Shown here one piece after another: positions 14,970 through 22,498 of a stretch of 33,273 nucleotides of DNA. Both the position numbers and the translations under genes were made by a program. Source of the DNA: Labilithrix sp. (GTDB lineage: Bacteria; Myxococcota_A; Polyangia; Polyangiales; Polyangiaceae). The DNA lies in NCBI GenBank assembly GCA_019637105.1, contig JAHBWF010000084.1:1-33273 (forward strand). The letters are read 5' to 3'. Numbering within the stretch: position 1 is the stretch's first letter; each line of letters opens with the position of its first letter. The notes below the pieces were generated by a model, which searched no databases, had not been told where the DNA came from, and worked only from the letters and a program-made list of their open reading frames with translations.

Positions 14970-15518
14970 ATGACGGCGGTCGGGCGCGAGATGAGCGAAG
15001 GCGAGAGGGGAGGGGGCGACGCGTCGTCGGGGCGCGCAGGCGGGAGCGCGGCCCTCTTGAGGGAGCACGCCGGCGTGATGGGGCGTGTCGCGATGGCGCT
15101 CGTCGGCGACGCCGCGCGCGCGGAGCGTGTCCTCGAGGAGGCCGCCCGAGAGGCCGGCGCCGGCGCTCCACCTCCCGGCGTCGGGGCGCCCGCCTGGCTC
15201 CTCGGGCTCGTCCGCGCCGCGAGCGCGACGCAGCAATCGAGGCTCCCGCTCAAGACGCGGCCCGGCGGGCACGACGCGGCGCCGACCCCCTCGCGACTCG
15301 GCGCGGGCGACGCGGCCCCGGCGCGCGCGGCGCTGGCGAGGCTCAAGCCGACCGAGCGCGAGGCCGTCGTCCTCTGCCTCGTCGGCGGCCTCGAGGCGGC
15401 CGACGTGGCCGCGGCGTGCGGCGTCGATCTCGGGACGGCGAAGACGCGCATCGCGCGTGGCGTCGAGCAGCTGCTCCAGCAAGAAGCGCCGGACGACGGC
15501 GAGGGAGGTGCGCGATGA
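14970..15518 (+). CDS. ECF-type RNA polymerase sigma factor
   Basis: 182 residues (ATG at 14970; the ATG at 14991 is possible). The C-terminal 50 residues are a clear sigma region 4: ALARLKPTEREAVVLCLVGG followed by an HTH (DVAAACGVDLGTAKTRIARGVEQLL). The N-terminal sigma-2-like part (residues about 27-65, LLREHAGVMGRVAMALVGDA) is weak and lacks an obvious core-binding motif, so this is a divergent ECF. It is followed by a large anti-sigma/FecR membrane protein with an HxxxCxxC motif, which should be its regulator. Its stop overlaps a minimal ATGA start at 15515. Confidence 0.85.
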   Translation: MTAVGREMSEGERGGGDASSGRAGGSAALLREHAGVMGRVAMALVGDAARAERVLEEAAREAGAGAPPPGVGAPAWLLGLVRAASATQQSRLPLKTRPGGHDAAPTPSRLGAGDAAPARAALARLKPTEREAVVLCLVGGLEAADVAAACGVDLGTAKTRIARGVEQLLQQEAPDDGEGGAR

Positions 15519-15571
15519 GGCGAGTGACCTACGGGATCGGCGGTCGGGTCGAGCGCGGAGCCGCGTCGTGA
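15515..15571 (+). CDS. 18-codon bridging ORF between sigma and anti-sigma genes
   Basis: ATG at 15515 overlaps the sigma-factor TGA (ATGA), and its own TGA overlaps the next gene's GTG (GTGA). It could pass ribosomes from one cistron to the next. No ribosome binding site was seen and the peptide (MRRVTYGIGGRVERGAAS) has no known motif; it may be chance. Confidence 0.25.
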   Translation: MRRVTYGIGGRVERGAAS

Positions 15572-18500
15572 GCGCCCGCTGCAACCGGTTCAGCGCGGAC
15601 GTCGTCGGGCTGCTCGAGGGCACGGCGGACGAGGCGCTGCGCGGTCACGTCGCGACCTGCGACGCGTGCCGCGACGCCGCCCACGGCATCGAGCGGATCG
15701 CGGCGCGCGTCGCGAAGGCCGGGGACGACTTCACCGTCACGCCGCCGCTCGTCGAGCGCCTCGTCGAGCTCGCGCGCGAGGCGGACGGGGGCCGAGAGCG
15801 CGCGAACGGGGCCGCGTCGAGCGAAGGCGAGCGCGTCAGCGCCACGCGCCTCTGCGCCGCGCCGCCGGCGAGCCCCGCCCCGGAGGCCCGCGCGCCGAAG
15901 AAGAGCCGGAGGGCGGCGTGGCTGCTGCTCGCCGCGTGCGCGAGCGTGGGCGCGAGCGCGCTCGCGGGCGTCAAGATCGCCGACCACCAGCGCTCGCCCG
16001 GCGTCGTGGCGACCCGCCCGTGGCACGGCAAGGTCGCGAAGGTGGCGCGGAGCGGCGCCGACGCCGCGGCGGAGCCCGGGCTCAGCGTGGTCACGCCCGC
16101 GGGCAGGACGCCGCTCGTCGAGGGCGCCGAGATCAAGGCCGGGATGCGCCTCGCGACCGACGGCCGGACGCGCGCGCGCCTCTGGCTCGACGACGGCAGC
16201 GCGCTCGTCCTCGATCGTGCGACCGAGATCGCCGTCGAGAGCGCGCCGCGGACGATCACCGTGACCGACGGCGCCGTGCTCGCGGACGTCGCGCACGTCG
16301 ACGGCGCGCCGTGGGCGATGGTGAAGACGCCGAACGGCGACGTGAAGGTCCTCGGGACCAAGCTCGCGGTGACCGCGCTCACCGACCGCACGAACGTCGA
16401 GGTGCTCCGCGGCGAGGTCGAGGTGATCGCCGGCGAAGGCAGCCAGAGGGTGAGCGCCGGGCAGGAGGGCGTCGTCGGCAAGGACGGCAAGATCGACGTC
16501 GCGCCCGCGAACGACCTCGCGCAGCGCGCGGCGTTCGGCGAGCAGCTCCTCGCGACGCACAACGAAGACGCCGAGGCGCCCGCGAGCGGGCTCGGCGAGC
16601 TCCGCGCGAAGAGGCCGGGCCGCGCCGACGAGAAGGACCACGCCGTCCGCCTCCAGCGGCACGCGGTGAAGGTCCGCATCGCGGGCAACGTCGCGCGGAC
16701 GGAGATCGACGAGACCTTCGGCAACGACACCGACGACGAGCTCGAGGGCATCTATCGCTTCCCGCTGCCGCCCGGCGCGCAGATCGAGCGGCTCGCGCTC
16801 GAGGTCGACGGGGAGCTCCTCGACGGCGAGTTCATCGACAAGGCGAAGGCCTCGGCGATCTGGCGCGGCGCGATCCAGAACGCGGCGCCGAAGGCGCCGA
16901 AGCCGCGGGAGGAGATCGTCTGGGTCCCCGGGCCCTGGCACGATCCGGCGCTGCTCGAGTGGCAGCGCGGCGGCCGCTTCGAGCTCCGGATCTTCCCGAT
17001 CCCGAAGCGCGGCTCGCGGCGCGTGGTCATCGCGTACACGGAGACGGTCGCGCCGGTGTCCGGCGTCCGCCGCTACGTCTACCCGCTGCCCCAGGGCTCT
17101 TCGAGCCAGATCGCGATCGACCAGTTCTCCGTCGACGCTCAGGTCCTCGGCCACGAGGCCGGCGCGCCGGTCCGCGTGCGCGGATACGAGCTCGACAGGA
17201 GGGACGAGGGCGGCGCGGTGCGCCTCGCGTCGACGATGACCTCGTTCACGCCCTCGGGCGACCTCGCGATCGAGTACGGCCTCGACGACAAGAAGACCGA
17301 CGCCACCGTGTGGGCGTACCGCGCGGAGACCGCGGCCGGCGCGACGCCGGCGGCGAAGCCGGGCGAAAAGGGCAAGGAGGCGGAGCTCGTCGGCGGCGAT
17401 CCCTTCGTCGCGATCGCGCTCCGGCCGAAGCTCCCGAAATGGTCCGAGAGCAGGCCGCGCGATCAGGTGATCGTCGTCGACGCCGGCCGGACGATGTACG
17501 GAGAGCGCTTCGCGCGCGCCAGGCGCCTCGCGGTGCAGATGACGCAGGAGATGGACCGGCGCGATCGCGTGACGGTCATCGCGTGCGACGTGGCCTGCAA
17601 GACGCTCCCGGGCGGCTTCGTGGCGCCGGGCGCGCCGAGCGCGCACGACGTCGACGCGTTCCTCGGGGGCGTGACGCCCGACGGCGCGAGCGACCTCGTC
17701 GGCGCGGTCCGCGCCGCGTCGAAGGTCGCCGGGCACGACGAGGGCCGCGATCTCCGCGTCGCGCTCCTCAGCGACGGCGTCGCGACCGCCGGGTACCGCT
17801 CGGCGGGGCGCGTCGCGGCGGAGGTCGCGGACGCGTCGCTCGGGGCGCGCTCGCTCGTCGTCGCCGTGCCGATCGGCGCCGACGCCGACGTCAACCTGCT
17901 CGCCGACGTCGCCCGCGGCGGCGGCGGCGTGGTCGTCCCGTACCAGCCCGGCCAGCGCCTCGAGGCGACCGCCCTCGAGGTCCTCAACGCGACGTACGGC
18001 ACGACGCTCCGCGACGTCGAGGTCATCCTCCCGGAGGGGCTGCGCGATCGCGCTCCGGCGGCGGTCGCTCCGCTCCGGGCGGGCTCCGAGACGATCGTGA
18101 CCGCGCGGATGAGCGGTGACTCGGTCAAGGGCGACGTCGTCCTTCGCGGCAAGATCGGGGGGGACGTCTTCGAGGCGAAGTACCCGATCGACGTGCGCGC
18201 GACGACCGACGCCGGCAACGCCTTCGTGCCGCGCCTCTTCGCGGCCGCGCGCATCGCCGACCGCGAGCGCGAGCCCGGTGACGGCGCGCGCGCCGAGCTC
18301 GTGGCGCTCTCCCGCCGCTTCGCCGTGCCCTCGCGGGCCACGTCGCTCTTGGTCCTCGAGAGCGAGGCGATGTTCAAGGCCTTCGGGATCGAGCGCGCCG
18401 CGCACGGACCGCAGTGGACCGGCGAGGCGCTCGCGCAGGGCGCCCTCGTCGCGTCGGCGCCCGCCGCGGAGCCCGGCGCCGCGGGCGAGGCGCTCTTCGG

Positions 18501-19128
18501 CGACGAGGAGGCGAGCACCAGCGGCTTCGGCGCGTTCGCGGAGGCGAAGAAGGACAAGGGGGGCGGCGGCCTCGGCGCCGCCTCCGCGCTCGGCCACGGC
18601 AAGGGCGGCGGCGGGTCTGGGCCTGCGCGACCTCAGTGGCGCGCTGGCAACGCCGCGGGCAAGCCCTCGCTCCCGACGGCGGCGCCGGGCCCAGCCGGCG
18701 AGCCCGCCGCCCCCCGCGAAGCGTCGCGCAGCGCGCCGAGCGCTGACGACGCGGCGGAGCCGTTCACCGAGCAGAGCTGCCGGTGTCCGCCGAACGGCTT
18801 CGGCGGCCGCTTCATGAAGAAGGTCTTCGTGCGCCGCGCCACGCTCACGGCGGACGCGTCTCCCGGCGTTTCGCGGCCGACAAGCTCGCGCAGGCCCGCG
18901 CCGCCGTCGCCGCCGCCCCCGACGAGCGCTCGAAGCACAAGGACCTCGCGCGCATGCTGGCGCTCTCGGGGCAGCTCGACGAGCTCGGCGAGACGCTCGA
19001 GAAGTGGTCGTCGCGCGATCCGCTCGACGTCGACGTCATCGTCGGACGCGCGGACGTCGCCGCGCGACGCGGCGAGCGCGACGCGGCGCTCAGGATCCTG
19101 GGCGGCGCGCTCGCCGCGAGCGCCTTGA
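15568..19128 (+). CDS. Membrane anti-sigma / FecR / VIT / VWA protein (3' end frameshifted)
   Basis: Starts at GTG 15568 (GCGGAG 7 bp upstream). Residues 1-40 have H27xxxC31xxC34, a ZAS-type anti-sigma zinc motif. A single membrane helix spans about 117-137. A FecR-like domain (about 150-310; LWLDDGSALVLDRATEIAV, NGDVKVLGTKLAV) follows, then a VIT domain (about 360-450; VARTEIDETFGNDTDDELEG), then a VWA-like domain (about 630-800; DQVIVVDAGRTMYG). The MIDAS is atypical, DAGRT instead of DxSxS. A Gly-rich linker and an SCRCPPNGFGG cysteine cluster come near residue 1070. Beyond about 18850 this frame becomes an Arg/Ser/Pro-rich shadow while the true sequence continues in another frame, so the last about 90 residues are not genuine. 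It probably holds the adjacent sigma factor inactive at the membrane. Confidence 0.85.
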   Translation: MSARCNRFSADVVGLLEGTADEALRGHVATCDACRDAAHGIERIAARVAKAGDDFTVTPPLVERLVELAREADGGRERANGAASSEGERVSATRLCAAPPASPAPEARAPKKSRRAAWLLLAACASVGASALAGVKIADHQRSPGVVATRPWHGKVAKVARSGADAAAEPGLSVVTPAGRTPLVEGAEIKAGMRLATDGRTRARLWLDDGSALVLDRATEIAVESAPRTITVTDGAVLADVAHVDGAPWAMVKTPNGDVKVLGTKLAVTALTDRTNVEVLRGEVEVIAGEGSQRVSAGQEGVVGKDGKIDVAPANDLAQRAAFGEQLLATHNEDAEAPASGLGELRAKRPGRADEKDHAVRLQRHAVKVRIAGNVARTEIDETFGNDTDDELEGIYRFPLPPGAQIERLALEVDGELLDGEFIDKAKASAIWRGAIQNAAPKAPKPREEIVWVPGPWHDPALLEWQRGGRFELRIFPIPKRGSRRVVIAYTETVAPVSGVRRYVYPLPQGSSSQIAIDQFSVDAQVLGHEAGAPVRVRGYELDRRDEGGAVRLASTMTSFTPSGDLAIEYGLDDKKTDATVWAYRAETAAGATPAAKPGEKGKEAELVGGDPFVAIALRPKLPKWSESRPRDQVIVVDAGRTMYGERFARARRLAVQMTQEMDRRDRVTVIACDVACKTLPGGFVAPGAPSAHDVDAFLGGVTPDGASDLVGAVRAASKVAGHDEGRDLRVALLSDGVATAGYRSAGRVAAEVADASLGARSLVVAVPIGADADVNLLADVARGGGGVVVPYQPGQRLEATALEVLNATYGTTLRDVEVILPEGLRDRAPAAVAPLRAGSETIVTARMSGDSVKGDVVLRGKIGGDVFEAKYPIDVRATTDAGNAFVPRLFAAARIADREREPGDGARAELVALSRRFAVPSRATSLLVLESEAMFKAFGIERAAHGPQWTGEALAQGALVASAPAAEPGAAGEALFGDEEASTSGFGAFAEAKKDKGGGGLGAASALGHGKGGGGSGPARPQWRAGNAAGKPSLPTAAPGPAGEPAAPREASRSAPSADDAAEPFTEQSCRCPPNGFGGRFMKKVFVRRATLTADASPGVSRPTSSRRPAPPSPPPPTSARSTRTSRACWRSRGSSTSSARRSRSGRRAIRSTSTSSSDARTSPRDAASATRRSGSWAARSPRAP

Positions 19129-20041
19129 CGCCGGCGGACGCCTTCACCGTGGCGCAGGCGGTCGGGCGCTCGCACGACCGCCTCGGCAAGGCCGAAGGCT
19201 GCGCGTTCCACGTCGCCGCCGCCGAGCTCCGCTCGACCGATCCGGACGCGCTCGCGCGGGCGATCGCCTGCGAGCGCGCGCAGGGCAGGGCGGCCTCGGC
19301 CGAGCGCTGGTTCGTGGGCTCCTGAGACCCAGCGAAGCGCCGTGAACGCGGCGATCGTCGCTTGACGCGCAGCGGAGCGAGGGCACGTCCGGCGACGTCG
19401 TCGTCACGGCGAGCTGGAGCGGCGGGGTGGACCTCGACGTCGCGCTCGTCGATCCCTCGGGCCGGCGCGCCGGCGCGGTCAGCCGCTTGAAGAACGCGCG
19501 CGTCGAGGGGGCGACCTCGCGCGATCGCGAGACGGTCGCGCTCTCCAGCAACGAGGCGGGATCCTTCCTCGTCGAGGTCGCCCGCACGAGCGCGTCCGAT
19601 TCGGCCGCCAGCGCCGTCCCGGTCAGCGGAACGGTCACGCCTGCTAGCGTTCGGGCCAGACGCGGTCGATCCCTGTTCACGCTGCCCGGCGCTCGCGTCC
19701 AGGTCGGACGCGTCGACGTTCGCTGGGAGGCCGAGCTCGTGCCCGTCGACGACGTCGCCGCGTCCCGGCGGTCGGCGGCGGGCCGTTCGACCGCGCGGCG
19801 GCGGCGAGCCCTCGAGCGCGTCGGCGTCCAGCACTGCGCGTCCTCCGGACAGGTCGGCACCAAGCACGCCACGGTGACGTTCGGTCCGACGGGCCGCGTT
19901 CCGAGGTCGTCATCGACGACGCGAACTTCAGCGGGACGCCCGCGGGGGCGCTGCGTCCAGACCGCGTTCTTCACGCCTGTCCCGTCGTTCACCGGCGGGC
20001 CGGTGAGGGTCGGCAATTCCCGCGCGCCGCTCGCGCGCTGA
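18850..20041 (+). pseudogene. Frameshifted 3' remnant of the VIT/VWA protein
   Basis: The homologous C-terminal part survives as pieces in changing frames. One piece is a TPR-like segment to 19325 (FAADKLAQARAAVAAAPDE, HKDLARMLALSGQLDELGE). After a stop at 19343-19345 comes a beta-sandwich from about 19379 (SGDVVVTASWSGGVDLDVAL, DPSGRRAGAVS). Pieces of a TonB-C-like end follow: GGGPFDRAAAAS (about 19774), ALERVGVQHCASSGQVGTKH (19808), SEVVIDDANFSGTPAGA (19900) and CVQTAFFTPVPSFTGGPVRV (19952). Intact myxobacterial relatives carry these blocks in this order in one chain. At least six frame changes are needed, so the gene is decayed or this stretch carries base-calling indels. Confidence 0.72.
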
Positions 20042-20042
20042 G

Positions 20043-20068
20043 GTTCAGCCGTGCCGTCCGCGCTGAAC
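20043..20068 (+). terminator. Inverted repeat after the VIT/VWA remnant
   Basis: GTTCAGC (20043-20049) and GCTGAAC (20062-20068), perfect arms with a 12-base spacer, directly after the stop at 20041. No T-run; terminator role inferred from position. Confidence 0.3.
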
Positions 20069-20074
20069 GAGGCC

Positions 20075-20116
20075 GCGCGTCTGGTCGAGGCCGCGCTGTC
20101 AGCGCGTCTGGTCGAG
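20075..20116. repeat. Short direct repeats around a 13-bp palindrome
   Basis: GCGCGTCTGGTCGAG occurs at 20075-20089 and 20102-20116. Between and overlapping them is the palindrome GCGCTG-T-CAGCGC (20093-20105). This sits at the convergent 3' ends of two damaged genes, so it may be a recombination or repair scar. Confidence 0.4.
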
Positions 20117-20120
20117 ACCT

Positions 20121-20531
20121 TCACGCAGGCTCCATCGCGTCGATGACGTGGGCGCAAGCGCCTTCCGCGCGGGACGCGATCGGAGCAGGGAGGCGAAGCG
20201 CTGAGTCGCGCCGTCTCTGACGCTCTGGCCGCACGCCGCCCGCGCGGGGTGAGACGGACGTCGGTCTGGCGCCCGTCGTGTCGAGCCCTCTGGCGGGCGA
20301 TGAGCCCGGCGCGCTCGAGCCCTCGAGAGGTTGCGGCTCGCGGGTCGAAGGATCGATGCCGAGCAGCGTCGCGAGCGTCGAGGTGGAGAGGGCGCCGCGC
20401 TCGGCGATGAGCTGCAGCGTTCCCTGTTGCTGTGGAGTCACGTCACCAGCGCGCGCGCGCTCGCGGGCGATGCGGCCGAGACCACGTGCAACGGCGAGGA
20501 GGGCGCGTGCGAACCTGTCCTGGTCGGCCAT
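20121..20531 (-). pseudogene. MarR-family regulator, frameshifted
   Basis: Residues 1-65 of the open frame look like the start of a MarR regulator (RIARERARAGDVTPQQQGTL, then ALSTSTLATLLGIDPST). From there the open frame turns into meaningless Pro/Ser/Arg sequence, while the MarR wing continues in other frames: ASRNLS, then GLERAGLIARQRARHDGRQT and DVRLTPRGRRAA, then VRDGATQRFASLLRSRPARK, and finally HVIDAMEPA back in the first frame. Two single-base insertions explain the first two shifts. MarR proteins are dimeric repressors; this one should be inactive unless the indels are sequencing errors. Confidence 0.7.
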
Positions 20532-20951
20532 GAGAGGCCCCTGTACTCTACAAGTCTTGCTCTCGCGTCAAGCCTCGAGTTGTTCGGATCGACAACAGGC
20601 CGATTTTCTTCCGAAGAACGGCGTCACGAGGGGCACGCTCCGCGCATGCGCGCGGGGCTTCGCCGCGCAGCGGCCTTCGCGCGAAGTCCGCGCGCGCGTC
20701 GCCGGAGCCCGACGCTCCGCGCGCGTCGAATCCGAGCGCGGAGGAGCGCGACTCTCCATCGAAAGCGCGCGTCGGATCGCCACCGTCGCGCGTAGATCGG
20801 CATCGAAGCGGAGCGAGAGCGGCGGACTCGTCCGATACTCCTCACAAACCGCGGTTGCGCCGTGCCCGTTTGCTCTTTAGTGTGGCTTGTCGCATCTTTC
20901 CTCGCCGGTCGGCGTGGCACGTGCTAACCCCCGACCTGGAACCGAAACATC
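20532..20951. other. Intergenic stretch with possible divergent promoters
   Basis: No gene was recognised in these 420 bp; the open frames here are Arg-rich shadows. The left end holds a likely promoter for the MarR remnant (TTGACG and TAGAGT on the minus strand near 20545-20571). On the right, TTGCGC and TAGTGT (20856-20884, 17 bp apart) could serve the hydroxylase gene. Both are weak matches. Confidence 0.3.
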
Positions 20952-21638
20952 GTGAACCAGATCGCGCAAGAGACGGAGCAGACGGTCGAGCGGAGAGCGA
21001 AGCGTCCGGAGACCTGCCGGATGTTCGAGAACGACTTGCTCGAGAAGTTCTCCCGCATCCATCCGGTCACGCCCTTCGTCGTCTACGTCCCGTTGATCGG
21101 CGTGATGCTCTACCGCACGTTCGTGCGGCACGTGCCGGCGCTCTCGATCGTCGGCCTCTGCTTGGGCGGGCTCATCGTCTGGACGCTCACGGAGTATTTC
21201 CTCCACCGCTACGTCTTCCACTGGACGAAGGACACGCCGTGGGGACGCCGCGTGCACTTCCTGCTGCACGGCGTGCACCACGAGTTCCCGAACGACAGCG
21301 ATCGCCTGGTGATGCCGCTGCTCACGAGCGTGCCGCTCGCGGTCATCTTCTACTCGATCTTCTACCTCGCGTTCGGCGGGATGCGCTACGCCGAGCCGTT
21401 CTTCGCGGGGTTCGCGGCCGGCTACCTCGCGTACGACGGCACGCACTACGCGCTGCACCACTTCAAGCAGACGAGCCGCGTCGGCAAGTTCTTGCGGCGG
21501 CACCACATGCTCCACCACCACGCGGACCACGACGGCGGCTTCGGCGTGTCGTCGCCGCTCTGGGACTACGTCTTCGGCACGATGCCCCAGGTGAAGAAGC
21601 TCGGCGCGACCCGCGCCGCGACGACCAACCACAGCTAG
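20952..21638 (+). CDS. Fatty acid hydroxylase / sterol desaturase superfamily protein
   Basis: 228 residues, GTG start. The di-iron histidine boxes of the superfamily are present: HRYVFH (from residue 85), HGVHHEFPND, HYALHH and HHMLHHH. Four hydrophobic helices flank them (LSIVGLCLGGLIVWTL; VPLAVIFYSIFYLAFGG; AEPFFAGFAAGYLAY). The order and length resemble fatty-acid 2-hydroxylases (FA2H/Scs7 type), which act on sphingolipid or fatty acyl chains in the membrane. 2-Hydroxy fatty acids and sphingolipids are known in myxobacteria, so this fits, but the substrate is inferred. A later start at 21021 (MFENDLLEK) is possible. Confidence 0.9.
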   Translation: MNQIAQETEQTVERRAKRPETCRMFENDLLEKFSRIHPVTPFVVYVPLIGVMLYRTFVRHVPALSIVGLCLGGLIVWTLTEYFLHRYVFHWTKDTPWGRRVHFLLHGVHHEFPNDSDRLVMPLLTSVPLAVIFYSIFYLAFGGMRYAEPFFAGFAAGYLAYDGTHYALHHFKQTSRVGKFLRRHHMLHHHADHDGGFGVSSPLWDYVFGTMPQVKKLGATRAATTNHS

Positions 21639-21663
21639 AGCAGGTCTCGTCACCGAAGAGCAC

Positions 21664-21762
21664 GTCTCGTCGCCACCGAGATGCGCTCGCGGAGTTAGGA
21701 ACGGAAGCGGCTCCGACTCCGGGAATCGAGCCGCATCGGATCGCCTCGCCCATCCGGGCGAG
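21664..21762 (-). repeat. Dispersed structured repeat, copy B
   Basis: Inverted relative to 7176-7273; roughly 75-80% identical by eye over about 95 bp. CTCGCCC-ATCC-GGGCGAG (21745-21762) is a perfect 7-bp stem, matching the one with a G-U in copy A. CGGAAGCGGCTCCG (21702-21715) is the second hairpin, and CGAG-ATGCG-CTCG (21677-21689) the third. It starts 26 bp after the hydroxylase stop, in a convergent intergenic region. Confidence 0.7.
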
Positions 21763-21909
21763 CGCGACGCGGCGTCCGGGGTTGCGAGATGCGCTGTAGG
21801 CGCGACCTCGGCGCGACCGAACCGGCGCGCGTTGCCGGCGAGCCGGCGACCGAGCCGCGGGCTCTCGTGCAGCGTGCTGGCGGATGGCGCAGCGTGGCCG
21901 ACGGCGCGA

Positions 21910-22086
21910 TCAGCGAGCCGGCGCGGCGGGCGTCGCGATCCCGGGCATCGGAACGCGCGCGACGGAGATCGCCATGACCCGTCCGTTGAGCAGCGCTCCG
22001 GCCTGCGCGCCGACGAAGAACGCGGCGGCAGTGCCCGCCAAGGCGAGAGCGACCACGGCAGACTTCGTTGCAACTTGGCTTCGCAT
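21910..22086 (-). CDS. Small single-pass membrane or exported peptide (58 residues)
   Basis: The ATG at 22086 has a very strong ribosome binding site, AAGGAGG, 5 bp upstream, which decides this start over the longer frame to 22137. The product begins MRSQVATKSAVVALALAGTA and continues into AAFFVGAQAGALLNG: a basic N-terminus, then a hydrophobic helix, then a short Ala/Pro-rich tail. It could be a signal-anchored peptide or a cleaved secreted one. No family recognised. It ends about 150 bp from dispersed-repeat copy B. Confidence 0.62.
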   Translation of the reverse strand: MRSQVATKSAVVALALAGTAAAFFVGAQAGALLNGRVMAISVARVPMPGIATPAAPAR

Positions 22087-22498
22087 TTCGTCCTCCTTCA
22101 GAAAAAGCGACAGAAGCGAAGCGGGCAGGCTGCGCACAGGGTTCGGGGATCTCGAAGACCGGAACCGGTGACGCAGGAGTTAGTCTACCCGGAGGCGCAC
22201 GCGACGGCACTGGAGATTTGCCGCAGGACGATCTTCGGAGGCCGGCGGAAGTTTCCGTGGCGGATGCGTCGGCGCCAAAGGCGGAGGAGGTAGGCACCTG
22301 CCCTCCTTACTTCACTACTTCACTTCGAGACTTCGAGCCGAACACGGCGCCTCGGCATACTACATACCCATACAATGTCGTGCACGGCCGTGCGGCAATG
22401 CTACGCTGCGCCCCGCTCCGGTTCTCTCGGCCCCTCGTGATTCTCGTCGGATCGCTACCGGTCGGCGATCCTTGCTAGTCTCCAACCCGGTACACGCG
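22087..22498. other. Intergenic region upstream of the kinase gene
   Basis: 412 bp with no recognisable gene. An AT-richer patch at about 22355-22380 (catactacatacccatacaa) may hold the kinase promoter. I see no clear -10/-35 pair. Confidence 0.3.

Noticed and set aside
14952-14990. Start of the ECF sigma at the upstream alternative frame (14960)
   Set aside because: That frame is an Arg-rich shadow; the sigma-4 motif lies only in the frame starting at 14970.
15529-18597. 1022-codon minus-strand open frame
   Set aside because: Antisense of the VIT/VWA gene; long but Arg/Asp/Ala-biased with no motif.
20278-20880. 200-codon plus-strand open frame before the hydroxylase
   Set aside because: No motif, Arg/Ser/Ala-biased, and antisense to the MarR remnant.
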